Origin: G963422565 sp963422565
Lineage (GTDB): Bacteria > Pseudomonadota > Alphaproteobacteria > MPNO01
Reading direction: 5' to 3'
Assembly: GCA_963422565.1 (NCBI GenBank)
Contig: OY730228.1
Span: forward strand, 3,379,780 to 3,443,779
DNA: 64,000 nucleotides
The first letter of the stretch is position 1. Each line of letters begins with the position of its first letter. Both the position numbers and the translations under genes were made by a program. This document shows, piece by piece, positions 51,272 through 60,704 of the stretch. The notes beneath the pieces were generated by a model, which was given only the letters and a program-made list of their open reading frames with translations, did no database searches and was not told the DNA's origin.

Positions 51272-52386
51272 GCGGTCGAGCGGAGCCGGCGGTCGCGGTC
51301 GATGCGCTGTCGAAGCGTTTCGGTAGGGAAACCGCCGTCAAGGAGTTCGATCTCGCGGTGGCGGAAGGCGAGTTCGTGACGCTGCTCGGTCCCTCGGGCT
51401 GCGGCAAGACGACCACGCTCCGCTGTATCGCCGGGCTGGAGAAGCCCGACGGCGGAGCGATCAGGATCGGCGGCGTCACGGTTGCCTCGGCGGGAGACGG
51501 CATCAATCTCGACCCCGAGGCGCGGGACATCGGGATGGTGTTCCAGAGCTATGCCGTCTGGCCGCATATGACGGTGTTCGACAACGTTGCCTACGGTCTC
51601 CGCGTCCGCCGCGCCCCTGGGGCGGTGCTGCGGCGGCGAACCATGGAGACGCTCGAGCTCGTCGGCCTCGCCCATCTTGCGGAGCGCTACGCGACCAAGC
51701 TGTCCGGCGGGCAGCGCCAGCGGGTCGCGCTTGCGCGCGCGATCGCCTACGAGCCTCGGGTCGTGCTGTTCGATGAGCCCCTCTCCAATCTGGACGCCAA
51801 GCTCCGCGAGCAGATGCGTTCGGAGATCGTGCGCCTGCAGCGGGAGGTCGGCATAACCTCGATCTTCGTCACGCATGATCAATCCGAGGCGCTGGTCATG
51901 AGCGACCGCATCGTGGTGATGGACAAGGCGGTGATCCAGCAGACCGGGGATCCGCAGTCGATCTATGCCCGGCCGGCCAACGCCTTCGTCGCCAATTTCA
52001 TCGGCGTGACCAGCCTGCTCGAGGGAAGGTTGGTGGACCGAAGCGACGACCTGTGCGCGCTCGAGGTTCCCGCCGGACCCGAGCGCGCGCCGCTCCGCAT
52101 GCGGGCCGCGGGCGGCGACGACGCCCGGATCGGTGACCGGCTGACGCTGAGTCTGCGGCCCGAAGATGTCTCGCTGCACACCGAAGCGCCGCAGGACATT
52201 GCCCATGGAAACCTGTTCGAGGGCGAGGTCGTCGACACGGCCTATCTCGGCAGCTTCCTGGAAGGCCGGGTCAGGGTCGGCAGCCACGAGATCGGGATAC
52301 GGATGAACCATTACGAGAGGTTGGTGCCCGGACAGAAGGTGCATGTGTCCTTCCGCCCGGAGCATGGGCTTTGTCTGGCGGATTAG
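51268..52386 (+). CDS. ABC importer ATPase 2 (FbpC/PotA type)
   Basis: A 372-residue paralogue of the preceding ATPase: Walker A GPSGCGKTTT (~41), signature LSGGQRQRVALARAIA (~145), Walker B VVLFDEPLSNLD and a TOBE-type C terminus (GDRLTLSLRPEDVSLH). The GTG start at 51268 overlaps the previous stop by 4 bp (GTGA). The two ATPases differ clearly through the C-terminal third, so this is an old duplication. Two ATPases with a single fused permease is uncommon for this importer class. Confidence 0.9.
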   Translation: MSGRAEPAVAVDALSKRFGRETAVKEFDLAVAEGEFVTLLGPSGCGKTTTLRCIAGLEKPDGGAIRIGGVTVASAGDGINLDPEARDIGMVFQSYAVWPHMTVFDNVAYGLRVRRAPGAVLRRRTMETLELVGLAHLAERYATKLSGGQRQRVALARAIAYEPRVVLFDEPLSNLDAKLREQMRSEIVRLQREVGITSIFVTHDQSEALVMSDRIVVMDKAVIQQTGDPQSIYARPANAFVANFIGVTSLLEGRLVDRSDDLCALEVPAGPERAPLRMRAAGGDDARIGDRLTLSLRPEDVSLHTEAPQDIAHGNLFEGEVVDTAYLGSFLEGRVRVGSHEIGIRMNHYERLVPGQKVHVSFRPEHGLCLAD

Positions 52387-52430
52387 AGGGGGGTGCAGGA
52401 ACCGCGCCCTGTCGGAGACGGAGGAGCGTC

Positions 52431-52970
52431 ATGGATCCAGGGAACATCTCGACCGAAGAAATGGAGCGGTACGTCGCGCGGTTCGACCGGCTCCGCGGCT
52501 CCGAAGAGGCCTATATCGACAGCCGCCTTCCCGGCCATCGGCGTTTTAAGATAAATCTGATCGGGATGGGGGTCGTCGAAGCCCCCGGCCGGCCCGAGCT
52601 CGCACCCAACATCCCGCTACCGGCGCACGGTTTCAATCTCGGCATGATCCGGGCGGAACACGGGAACGGCGCGGCGCTTCACGCTCACGAGACCGAGGAG
52701 GTCTTCATGCCCCTGGTCGGCCGGTGGGTCGTCACCTGGTTGGCCGGCGACGAGGAACGCGAGCTCCTGCTCGATCCGTTCGACGCGATCAGCGTTCCGG
52801 TCGGGGTCTATCGCGGGTTCCGCTATATGGGCGAGGGGACGGGGACTCTGCTCACCCTGATCGGCGGCCCCGAAGCCGGCCGCGTCGACTGGCATCCGGA
52901 TGTTGTCGACGCGGCCGCCGAGACGGGCCTCGCGCGCGATGCGGACGGGATGCTCGAAGTCTCGGCCTGA
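52431..52970 (+). CDS. Cupin-domain protein
   Basis: A 179-residue cupin. The metal-site segment is GNGAALHAHETEEVFMPLVGRW (His-x-His...Glu), followed by a second motif FDAISVPVGVYRGFRYMGEG in which the usual His is replaced by Arg/Tyr. It may be a dioxygenase-like or sugar-isomerase-like enzyme or a binding protein. GGAGGAGCGTC precedes the ATG. It is 44 bp behind the ABC importer genes and probably in their operon. Confidence 0.78.
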   Translation: MDPGNISTEEMERYVARFDRLRGSEEAYIDSRLPGHRRFKINLIGMGVVEAPGRPELAPNIPLPAHGFNLGMIRAEHGNGAALHAHETEEVFMPLVGRWVVTWLAGDEERELLLDPFDAISVPVGVYRGFRYMGEGTGTLLTLIGGPEAGRVDWHPDVVDAAAETGLARDADGMLEVSA

Positions 52971-52976
52971 TCCCGT

Positions 52977-53861
52977 TCAGAACCGGTAGAACGCTCGCGG
53001 CGTGTCGATCAGGATCCTGCGCCGCATCGTCTCGTCGGCCACCCAGTCGCCCAGCGCGTCCACGAGGTCCCCATCGTTGGGGTTGACCTCGTACTTGTTG
53101 GGATGCGGCCAGTCGGTGCCCCACATGATCCGGTCGGGCGCCGCCTCGATCAGCGCCTGCGCCATCGGCCTCACGTCGTCATAGGGCGGCAGGTCGGTCT
53201 CGCTGACCCGGTTGGCCCCGGATATCTTGATCCAGGTGTTTCCCGCCCGGACGAGATCGAGGAGGCCCCGAAACCCTTCCGCCGAGACGCCCGCCGTCGC
53301 CGGCTGATAGGCGAAATGGGCGATCGACATCGGGACCTCGAGCGCCTCGAACACGGGCATGAGATCGAGGATATCCTTTCCGGGAAACAGGAACTCGAAA
53401 TGCCAGCCGAACGGCGCGATGCGCGCCGCGAGCTCGGGTATCTGGTCGAGCTCGAGCGGCATGCCGCCCTTGTTGTCCATGTTGAGACGGATTCCGCGCG
53501 CCCCGGCGGCATCGAGATCGGCGATCCGTTCGTCGGTGAAATCCATCGTCAGCGCGACCACGGCGCGGGCGCGGCCCGGCGCCCGCTCGTTGAGCGTGGC
53601 CATGCCGTCGATGATCGCCGAGTTGTCGACGCCGTAAACCGAGGGCTGGGTGAAGACGACGCGGCCGACGCCGAGCGTCGCGTGCAGATGTTCCAGATCG
53701 GCAAGCGTGGATTCCGGCGGGTTGTAGCCGCGCCTGGGCGACAGCGTGTAGCGGTTCTCGAAGACATGGACATGGGTATCGGTCGCCCCCGGCGGAAGTC
53801 GGAAAGCGGGCTTTCGCGGGTTTCTGTCGGGTGGCAGGCAGTCCCTGATCTCGGCGGTCAT
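52977..53861 (-). CDS. TIM-barrel amidohydrolase (2-pyrone-4,6-dicarboxylate hydrolase LigI-like)
   Basis: A 294-residue amidohydrolase-superfamily protein: beta-1 DTHVHVF, then FTQPSVYGVDNSAIIDGM, RGIRLNM, GWHFEFLF, MSIAHFAYQP (barrel His) and MWGTDWPHPN (barrel Asp). The pattern resembles LigI and other lactone hydrolases rather than metal-dependent ureases. It probably hydrolyses a lactone or cyclic dicarboxylate from aromatic or sugar catabolism. It is convergent with the cupin gene (6-bp gap). Confidence 0.85.
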   Translation of the reverse strand: MTAEIRDCLPPDRNPRKPAFRLPPGATDTHVHVFENRYTLSPRRGYNPPESTLADLEHLHATLGVGRVVFTQPSVYGVDNSAIIDGMATLNERAPGRARAVVALTMDFTDERIADLDAAGARGIRLNMDNKGGMPLELDQIPELAARIAPFGWHFEFLFPGKDILDLMPVFEALEVPMSIAHFAYQPATAGVSAEGFRGLLDLVRAGNTWIKISGANRVSETDLPPYDDVRPMAQALIEAAPDRIMWGTDWPHPNKYEVNPNDGDLVDALGDWVADETMRRRILIDTPRAFYRF

Positions 53862-54172
53862 CGAACGACTCCGGTTTGCGGAAAGGGGAGGGCGGGGGTC
53901 ATAAGCGCCAACTCGTGCGGAGTGTCTGGATGAAGCGTTCGGCGATTCGCGGCATGCGTCGCTGGAGCGGTTCCTGGATATCCGGTTCGATTCGTAGATT
54001 GCCTGGGCGGCGAGGGGACAAACGACAAGGGTCCCCCTCCCGGTCCAGACCACCATCTCGCGCTGAGTGCGCCTGCATGCCGGATGCGGCAACGGTCCCT
54101 GCATCGCGCATCGATCCGACCGACCCATCGCGGATATCCCGAACAAGTCGGCGCTGATGGGAGGGGTGCGGA
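53862..54172. other. Intergenic stretch without a recognised gene
   Basis: This 311-bp gap lies between the amidohydrolase start and the SDR stop, both on the minus strand. Short open frames exist on both strands but none resembles a known protein or has a convincing start. The promoter of the amidohydrolase should lie at its left end. Confidence 0.6.
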
Positions 54173-54934
54173 TCAGCCCCGTCCGACATAGGGCATCTTG
54201 GTTGCCATGATGGTCACGAAAAGGACATTGGCCTCCAGCGGCAGCCCGGCGATATGGGCGATCATCTCGCCGCAATGCGCGGCGTCCATCACCGGCTCGG
54301 CCATGATCTCCCCGTTGGCCTGTGGCACCCCGAGCTTCATCCTGCCTGCGAGGGGCGTGTCCGCATTGCCGATATCGATCTGGCTGCAGGCGATGTCGTG
54401 TTTTCGCCCGTCGAGGGCGATGCTTTTGGTGAGCCCGGTGATGGCGTGCTTGGTCGCGGTATAGGCGACGGTGTCGGGGCGAGGGGTGTGCGCTGAGACG
54501 GAGCCGTTATTGATGATCCGGCCGCCCTTGGGTGTCTGGTCCTTCATGATACGGATTGCTTCTCGGGCGCACAGGAAGGATCCCGTCAAATTGACGTCGA
54601 CCGCGCGTTTCCAGTCCGCGACCGACAGGTCCTCCATCGGGATTCTCGGGGCGCCGATTCCCGCATTGTTGAAGAGCAGATCGAGCCGTCCGAACCGCTC
54701 CCGGATGTGCGCGAACAGCGCCCGCACCCGATCGGGATCGGCGATGTCGGCCGGAAGGACGAGCATGTCCCCGGAACCGGCCTCCGCCACCGTCTCTTCG
54801 AGCGGCTCCCTCCGGCGGCCGACGAGGGCCATCGAATAGCCGGCTTCGTGGAGCGCCAGCACGGCCGCCCGGCCGATGCCGGTTCCTGCGCCCGTTACCA
54901 GCGCGACCCTGCTTTCGGGTTTTATCTCGGCCAT
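54173..54934 (-). CDS. SDR-family oxidoreductase
   Basis: A 253-residue classical SDR: VTGAGTGIGRAAVLALHEAG loop, GRRREPLEET (an Arg pair suited to NADPH), FNNAGIGAP, NNGSVSAHTPRPDTVAYTAT with catalytic Ser and Tyr, and Lys in TKHAITGLT. The C terminus PYVGRG is normal for the group. The substrate is unknown. It is on its own between two gaps. Confidence 0.85.
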   Translation of the reverse strand: MAEIKPESRVALVTGAGTGIGRAAVLALHEAGYSMALVGRRREPLEETVAEAGSGDMLVLPADIADPDRVRALFAHIRERFGRLDLLFNNAGIGAPRIPMEDLSVADWKRAVDVNLTGSFLCAREAIRIMKDQTPKGGRIINNGSVSAHTPRPDTVAYTATKHAITGLTKSIALDGRKHDIACSQIDIGNADTPLAGRMKLGVPQANGEIMAEPVMDAAHCGEMIAHIAGLPLEANVLFVTIMATKMPYVGRG

Positions 54935-55275
54935 TCCCGACCCCGTTCCTCTGCGGCGCGGTGGCGGCGTCACGGACCGTTCCGTGCCTCCGGTTCGACG
55001 GGAGCGTATAGACGAACCCGGCTTCCTGTCCAAGGGGCGCCGGGCTCGGGATGTGCGGACTTCCATCCCCGATGCGCCGTAGCCGATCGGGCCGAATCAC
55101 ATGTTCGACTCTGGTGCGACTCGATTTCGATATGCGGAAGCAACCCGATCGCATTGTTGTTTGAGACACTGCACTAGACTAGGGATTATTGGCCCCGAGG
55201 CAGCGGAACTCGAAGAACCCGCCGCCGTTCTTGAAACTGCGTCGGTCCCGCCGCGCCGGGGGCGTCCCGCCGCAG
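54935..55275. other. Intergenic stretch without a recognised gene
   Basis: This 341-bp gap lies behind the crotonase stop and before the SDR start. A locally AT-richer patch (about 55145-55195) may hold the leftward SDR promoter, but no clear -35/-10 pair was recognised. No protein-like reading frame was supported. Confidence 0.5.
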
Positions 55276-56157
55276 CTACCCGGCGCGCGCCGCCCGGTTC
55301 TCGTTTCGCTGCAGCCCCGCAAGATAGTCCGCCACCTGTTCGCGGTTGCGTTCGCGGAACTTCTGAAAGTCCGGTTTCCGCTTGTCCAGGAACGCCTGCA
55401 TGCCTTCCAGAGACTCCTCCGATCCCCAGATATGTGCGAGGAGCTCCATCCCGTGCTGCCAGGACGCGTAGAGCTCGTCCGACTCGAAGTTGAGGGATTT
55501 CTTCGTCGCCCGGAGGGTCTGGGAGCTGTAGGAGCGGATCTGCCGGCACCATGCCTCCGTTTCCTCGCGAAGCTTGGCCAGGGGGACCATCTTGTTCGCG
55601 AGGCCCACCTCGACGGCTTCCTCGGACGTGAACGTGCGGCAGAGGAAAATCATCTCGCGGGCGAGACGCTCCCCGATCAGCCGGGGGATGTATTGGGTCG
55701 CGCCCACGGTCGGGCACGCGCCGACCCGGGCGCCGGTCTGGCCGAACACGGCGTTCTCCGACGCGATCACGAGGTCGCACCAGAGAGCGAGCTCGTGGCC
55801 GCCCCCCATGCACCAGCCGTTCACCATGGCGATCACCGGAACGGGGAGGCCGCGGATGGTCATCGCGAGCCCGAGCATGCGGTCGTTCCAGTGAGGGGCG
55901 TTGGCGCGGTTGAGGCGCATCATGGCGTGGAAGTCGCCGCCGGACGAGAAGGCCTGGTCGCCGGCCCCGGTCACCACGGCGCAGGCGATCGACGGGTCGT
56001 TGCGCACCGACCGAAAGGCGTCCGTCATCTCGTCCAGCGTCTGCTCGCGGAACGCATTGTGCACTTCGGGCCGGTTGATGGTCACCCAGGCCGCATTGTC
56101 CTTGACCTCGAAAAGGATGTCCCCGTATTGCGCCCGCGTTGTCGAATCTGTCGACAT
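55276..56157 (-). CDS. Enoyl-CoA hydratase/isomerase family protein (MenB/ring-opening-hydrolase-like)
   Basis: A 293-residue crotonase. The oxyanion segments are AFSSGGDFHAMM and NGWCMGGGHELALWCDLVIA, and GQTGARVGACPTVGATQYIP and REMIFLCRTFTSEEAVEVGL follow. The latter blocks recall MenB/BadI and the 6-oxocyclohexene-carbonyl-CoA hydrolases more than simple hydratases. AAGGGAG precedes the ATG. A role in CoA-ester ring catabolism, parallel to the operon at 26-34 kb, is possible. Confidence 0.8.
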   Translation of the reverse strand: MSTDSTTRAQYGDILFEVKDNAAWVTINRPEVHNAFREQTLDEMTDAFRSVRNDPSIACAVVTGAGDQAFSSGGDFHAMMRLNRANAPHWNDRMLGLAMTIRGLPVPVIAMVNGWCMGGGHELALWCDLVIASENAVFGQTGARVGACPTVGATQYIPRLIGERLAREMIFLCRTFTSEEAVEVGLANKMVPLAKLREETEAWCRQIRSYSSQTLRATKKSLNFESDELYASWQHGMELLAHIWGSEESLEGMQAFLDKRKPDFQKFRERNREQVADYLAGLQRNENRAARAG

Positions 56158-56628
56158 GATCTATCGTCTCCCTTGTACGGAATCCGGCCTTCCCGGTACC
56201 GCAGCTCCCCTCTTTTCGTTGCGGAACGGACGGGGCTCCGAAGGCCTCTCATCGACATACGGTCGATGCGGCGCGGCTCTCCAGGAAAGCGAAGAACCCG
56301 AAACATAGAGCGGCGGCCGGAGGCTTGGAACGGTCCAGCCCGTATCGTTTCCCGGTTTTCCGATTCGGCTCCGAGCCGGCTTCGCCCTCGGTCGGGATCG
56401 ATCCCCCGAATATCCGCTGTCGAGGCCTGATTCCGCACATAGTCCGCGACGGCCCGACGCCAGGCGGCTTCCCGGAGATCGGCGAGGATACGGTCGCGGA
56501 CCGCTTCCTAGGGCAGGGGTCGACCGGCGATGCGGCGGTCGAGCCGAAGCATATGGCCGCCGTAGCGCGAGACGATCGGGACCGAGGAGAGCATGCTTGG
56601 CGTCCCGTTCCGATGCGCCGCTACCCGC
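56158..56628. other. Intergenic stretch without a recognised gene
   Basis: This 471-bp gap separates the crotonase start (leftward) from the stop of the DUF427 gene. It contains the crotonase ribosome binding site (AAGGGAGACGATAG) and no reading frame with recognisable similarity. It is not an obvious copy of the dispersed palindromic repeat. Confidence 0.6.
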
Positions 56629-57435
56629 TCATCTTCGCGACCATTTGGTATGCGGCTTCTCGACCGCGACGCCGTCTATGTGGATCGAGTCGACGTTCTC
56701 GCCATAGAAGCAGAGCAGACCGCGGATTTTCGGGCATTCGGGGATCGGATCGGGATAGGACCAAACGATGTCCTCGTGGCGGATGCCGCCGACCACCGCC
56801 GACCAGTAGACGGCCTCGCCCTTGTAGGGGCAGCGTGTCCGTGTGGCGCTTGGCTCGAGAAGGTCCATGTGAACGTCGGCGGACGGCAGATAGTAACGGA
56901 CAGGCAGCCCGGTCTCGAACAGGAAATGGGCGCGGCTGCTCTCGGCGACCGCCTCGCCGCCGAGCGTCACACGGACCGGGCGCGAGGACGGCAGCGCGTC
57001 GACCCGTTTGAAGGGGTCACGAGGGTGGACGAAGATCTCCTCGTCCTCCTCGTACCAGTGGTCGGGCCCGTCCCAATACAACGCAGCGTAGGAGGCGAGG
57101 GCCGCAGCCTCGTCGAACGGAGTCGGGTAGCTCCACATCGCGTTCTCGGCCGTGCGTCCGCCGACTCTCAGCGACCAATAGGCGGCCTCGCCCTTGTAAG
57201 GGCAATGCGTCCGGTGATCGGTCGGGCGGATCAGGTCGTGGCGGATGTCGGCGAGCGGGAAGTAGTAGACCGGCAGATGCCCCGTCTCCCGCATCAGCAT
57301 CATCCGCGTCGAGTCGGCCACGGTCTCGCCGTCGAACGCGACCCTGACCCGTCGCGGGCTCGGGTCGAAGGCGATTCGGTGATCCGGATTCTTGCCGTAG
57401 CCGGGCGCGGGGCCGACCGTCCGTGCCGCATCCAT
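56629..57435 (-). CDS. Tandem DUF427-domain protein
   Basis: A 268-residue protein with two DUF427 domains. The repeated signature is CPYKGEAAYWSLRVGG (first) and CPYKGEAVYWSAVVGG (second), each preceded by a beta-rich Y(Y/F)xPxADIRxDL-type segment and followed by a W-S-Y-P-x-P block. DUF427 function is not established; it has a small beta-barrel-like fold and is common in actinobacteria and proteobacteria. No signal peptide. It is probably cytoplasmic. Confidence 0.88.
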   Translation of the reverse strand: MDAARTVGPAPGYGKNPDHRIAFDPSPRRVRVAFDGETVADSTRMMLMRETGHLPVYYFPLADIRHDLIRPTDHRTHCPYKGEAAYWSLRVGGRTAENAMWSYPTPFDEAAALASYAALYWDGPDHWYEEDEEIFVHPRDPFKRVDALPSSRPVRVTLGGEAVAESSRAHFLFETGLPVRYYLPSADVHMDLLEPSATRTRCPYKGEAVYWSAVVGGIRHEDIVWSYPDPIPECPKIRGLLCFYGENVDSIHIDGVAVEKPHTKWSRR

Positions 57436-57549
57436 GTCCGAAGCCCCATTCTTCCATTTCCGCGACTCTCCTCCTGTTCGAGCCGCGATGCAAGCCCTTC
57501 GTTCATGCGGGTCCGAAGCGTGATGCCCGTGCCTACGCCAGAAGGGCGG

Positions 57550-58188
57550 TCACAGGACGAAATCGAACAGCGCCGATTTGCCCCGGAGGTCGTCGCCCAG
57601 CCGCGCCGGCCGGATATCCATCATGAGGCGGCGCTTGCCGGGATGTCTGATGGACCAGAACATCCCGTCCCGCCCGTTCTCCGGATGGTCCTTGATATAG
57701 AGCTGGGTGGTGAGTGGCTCCCGTCCCTCGGCTCCGGCCTTGGCATGGATGTGCGGGGGGCGGCCGCGGTAGGGGACGGGCACGATGGTCAGAAACCGGT
57801 AGCGCCCGTCCCCGTCGGTCCGCGCCGTGCCGTAGCCCTGGAATGCCGGATCGAACGCCGCCCTCCCGCGCGCCCTCGGATGGTTGTAGTTGCCGCGATG
57901 GTCCGCCTGCCATATCTCGACGATCGCCCCCGATATCGGCCGCCCTTCGGTCGCGAGCACCCGACCGCGCAATGTGAGCGGCGCGCCGCCGGCTCGCCCG
58001 CCCTGCCCGCGGACCCGAAGCAGGTCCCAGTCCGCGTCCGGTGGCGGCTCTACAGGGTAGTACGGACCCTCGGGCTGGGCCGGAGTTCGGCCGGCAGCCC
58101 CGGCGGCGAGCCCTGGAAGAGCGGGCCCGCTCGCCAGCGCGAGCGCACCCGTTCGCGCGAGGCGCTGCAATGCGTCTCTGCGGTTCAT
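57550..58188 (-). CDS. Intradiol ring-cleavage dioxygenase-fold protein, probably Tat-exported
   Basis: A 212-residue protein. The N terminus MNRRDALQRLARTGALALASG has a twin-arginine pattern and hydrophobic stretch. The iron ligands of intradiol dioxygenases are recognisable: Tyr in WQADHRGNYNHP, then Tyr and two His in VPVPYRGRPPHIHAK. The N-terminal helical domain of true catechol dioxygenases is missing, as in protocatechuate-dioxygenase-like and other exported short forms. It may cleave catechols in the periplasm; the substrate is unknown. Confidence 0.82.
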   Translation of the reverse strand: MNRRDALQRLARTGALALASGPALPGLAAGAAGRTPAQPEGPYYPVEPPPDADWDLLRVRGQGGRAGGAPLTLRGRVLATEGRPISGAIVEIWQADHRGNYNHPRARGRAAFDPAFQGYGTARTDGDGRYRFLTIVPVPYRGRPPHIHAKAGAEGREPLTTQLYIKDHPENGRDGMFWSIRHPGKRRLMMDIRPARLGDDLRGKSALFDFVL

Positions 58189-58349
58189 CCGATGTCTCCT
58201 CCTCGTTGCTTGAAGGATGCACGCGGCGGCCAGCGGATGTCCGTCGGCGCCTGCGCGGATTTCGCCGGCGGCCAAATTGAACGTCTCATTTCGGTCGACT
58301 ACGATGGCGCGTCGGACAGGAAGCGTTTTCGACGTTCGGGGATTTGTGC

Positions 58350-59372
58350 ATGAAGTTCGGTTTGTTTGGCGGTGTCATGGTCGACCGCGGGGAGGGTTCG
58401 GTCGACAGCCGCGGCTACGACGATTTCGTCGAGATGGCGGTCGAGGCCGAGGCGCTCGGCTTTCACAGCCTGTTTCTGGTCGAGCACCATTTCTCGGGCT
58501 CGGGCCAGATTTCGGCATCGCTCAATCTGCTTTCCTATCTGGCCGCGAAGACGACGACGCTCCGTCTCGGGACGGCGGTGACGGTGCTGCCCTGGCACAA
58601 CCCCGTCCTTCTCGCCGAGCAGGCCGCGACGCTCGACCTTCTTTCCCGGGGTCGGCTGGATTTCGGCGTCGGCAAGGGGTACCGCGACATCGAATTCAAG
58701 GGATTCCGCATCCCCAGGGAAGAAGCCCTCGATCGTTACCGGGAAGCTCTCGAGGTCATTTTGAAGGCCTGGAGTTCCGACCGGCGTTTCAACCATCGCG
58801 GGCGCTATTGGTCGTTCGACGATATCGTGGTCGAGCCCGCGCCCTTTCAGAAGCCGCACCCGCCTATCTGGACGGGCGCGGGCACGGACGATTCGATCCG
58901 GCGGGTGGCGGAGGCGGGCCGGTGCGTTCTGTTCGACCAGTTCGCGACGTTTTCGCGGACCGAGGAACGCCTCGATGTCTGGCGGGTCGGGCTCGCGGCG
59001 GCGGGTCGGGCCTATGATCCCATGGCGGTCGGGCTCACGCGCAGTATCGCGATCACCCGGAATGCCGTGCAGCACGAGGCTGCGCTGGAACAGCGAAGGC
59101 GCCGCGTCGCGTCGATGACCAGGGCGTTCGGGTCGCTTCCCGGACAGGAACGGACACGGCAGCCCGAGACCTATGCCGACGATCTGCTCGCCCAGAACGA
59201 CGCGGCCATCATCGGCGATTGCGAAGCGGTGGTCGGGCGGCTCCGTGTCCTTGCGGGGATGGGTTTCGGATACGTCCTTCTGCTGATTCCGAACGACATC
59301 GAAACGCTCCGCATTTTCGCATCTGAAATCATGCCCGAGCTGGCGGCGTCCGAGGCGCTCGCCGCCGAATAG
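58350..59372 (+). CDS. LLM-class flavin-dependent oxidoreductase (luciferase-like monooxygenase)
   Basis: A 340-residue luciferase-like TIM barrel: MKFGLFGGVMVDRGE, AEALGFHSLFLVEHHFSGSG, LRLGTAVTVLPWHNPVLLAE, LDFGVGKGYRDIEF and HPPIWTGAGTDDSIRRVAE. This is the FMN-dependent alkanal monooxygenase-like branch, so FMNH2 is more likely than F420. ATG 58350 is chosen; TTG 58344 is also in frame. It is convergent with the TRAP DctM gene (6-bp gap). Confidence 0.87.
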   Translation: MKFGLFGGVMVDRGEGSVDSRGYDDFVEMAVEAEALGFHSLFLVEHHFSGSGQISASLNLLSYLAAKTTTLRLGTAVTVLPWHNPVLLAEQAATLDLLSRGRLDFGVGKGYRDIEFKGFRIPREEALDRYREALEVILKAWSSDRRFNHRGRYWSFDDIVVEPAPFQKPHPPIWTGAGTDDSIRRVAEAGRCVLFDQFATFSRTEERLDVWRVGLAAAGRAYDPMAVGLTRSIAITRNAVQHEAALEQRRRRVASMTRAFGSLPGQERTRQPETYADDLLAQNDAAIIGDCEAVVGRLRVLAGMGFGYVLLLIPNDIETLRIFASEIMPELAASEALAAE

Positions 59373-59378
59373 GAGTAT

Positions 59379-60704
59379 CTATATCAGGGCCAGGCTCAGC
59401 TCGGGCCAGGCGATCAGGGCGATCAGCACCGCCAGCATGATGACGGCGAACGGGAACGCCCCTGCGAAGATGTCCGACAGTCGGATCTCGGGATCGTTGA
59501 GCGTCGATTTGATGACGAAGCAGGAGATTCCGAGCGGCGGCGTCAGCAACCCGATTTCCGCACCGATCACGGTGACGATACCGAACCAGATCAGATCGAG
59601 GCCGAGCGCTTCGACGACCGGGAGGAACAGCGGCGCGACGATGAGGATCATCGACGCGGTATCGATGACCGTACCCAGCAACAGCAGCAAAAGCACGTAG
59701 ATCAGCATCAAGCCGAACACGCCCAGCCCCTGCGCCTCGAGCCAGTTGCCGAACAGGGTCGGCAGGCCGGCAACGCCCAGCATGCGGCTGTACATGGACG
59801 CGGCGATGATCAGGAACAGGATCGACGCCGTTATGTGTCCGGTCTCCACAAGGCATCTGCGGAACCCGTCCCATAGGAGCGAGCCCCGCAGCAGGGCGAT
59901 GACCAGCGCCACGAGGGAACCTGCCGCTCCGGCTTCCACCGGCGTGACGATTCCTCCATAGATGCCACCGAGGACGATGAGGACGAGGAAGACTACCGGA
60001 AACATCATCCGGCAAACGTCGGTCCAGGTAAGCGTCTGCCAATCTTGGGATTTCGTGCCGGTGTCGACGTTTCCTCGTCCGCCGACGAAGCTCGGCCAGA
60101 GACGCGCCATCAGCATGATGGCGAACCCGTAGGCGGTCGCCAGCAGGATACCTGGGATGATGCCGGCAATGAACAGGCGGCCGATCGACTGGTCCGCGGT
60201 GATGGCGTAGATGATGAGCATGGCGCTGGGCGGGATGATCATCCCCAGGACCGACGAGCCGCCGACGACGCCGACCGAGAACCGTGTCGTATAGCCGAAT
60301 GCGCGCAGTTCCGGGACCGAGATGCGAGCGAAGACCGACGCGGACGCGATCGACGAACCGGTGATCGAAGCGAAGACCGCATTCGCCGCGACCGTCGCTA
60401 TCCCGAGGCCGCCCTTCACGCGGTAGAAGAGAAAATTGGCGACCCGATACACATCGTTGCCGAGGCCGGCTTCCGAGACCAGCAGGCCCATCAGAGCGAA
60501 CAGGGGCACGGTCGCGAAGACTTGATGCGAGACCGTGTCGGCGGCGGCGAGGGCCAGTAGATCGATCGGAAGCTGGATGTCGCCCCGCATGATCCAGACG
60601 CCGAGGAACGACACCAGCCCCAGCGCGACGGGGATGTAGAGCCCGGCATAGATCAGGGAGACGATGAGAAGGACCGATGCGATGCCGATCTCGACGGGCG
60701 TCAT
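59379..60704 (-). CDS. TRAP transporter large permease (DctM type)
   Basis: A 441-residue, ~12-helix permease. Recognised blocks are FATVPLFALMGLLVSEAGLG, FASITGSSIASASVFARISV, VVGGSSVLGMIIPPSAMLII, GTVIDTASMILIVAPLFLPV and IGLLTPPLGISCFVIKSTL. It is the last gene of a DctP-DctQ-DctM operon; its ATG overlaps the DctQ stop by 4 bp. Confidence 0.92.
   Translation of the reverse strand: MTPVEIGIASVLLIVSLIYAGLYIPVALGLVSFLGVWIMRGDIQLPIDLLALAAADTVSHQVFATVPLFALMGLLVSEAGLGNDVYRVANFLFYRVKGGLGIATVAANAVFASITGSSIASASVFARISVPELRAFGYTTRFSVGVVGGSSVLGMIIPPSAMLIIYAITADQSIGRLFIAGIIPGILLATAYGFAIMLMARLWPSFVGGRGNVDTGTKSQDWQTLTWTDVCRMMFPVVFLVLIVLGGIYGGIVTPVEAGAAGSLVALVIALLRGSLLWDGFRRCLVETGHITASILFLIIAASMYSRMLGVAGLPTLFGNWLEAQGLGVFGLMLIYVLLLLLLGTVIDTASMILIVAPLFLPVVEALGLDLIWFGIVTVIGAEIGLLTPPLGISCFVIKSTLNDPEIRLSDIFAGAFPFAVIMLAVLIALIAWPELSLALI

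Noticed and set aside
56158..56628. Small genes in the gap between the crotonase and DUF427 genes
   Set aside because: The short frames have no recognisable similarity and no convincing ribosome binding site.
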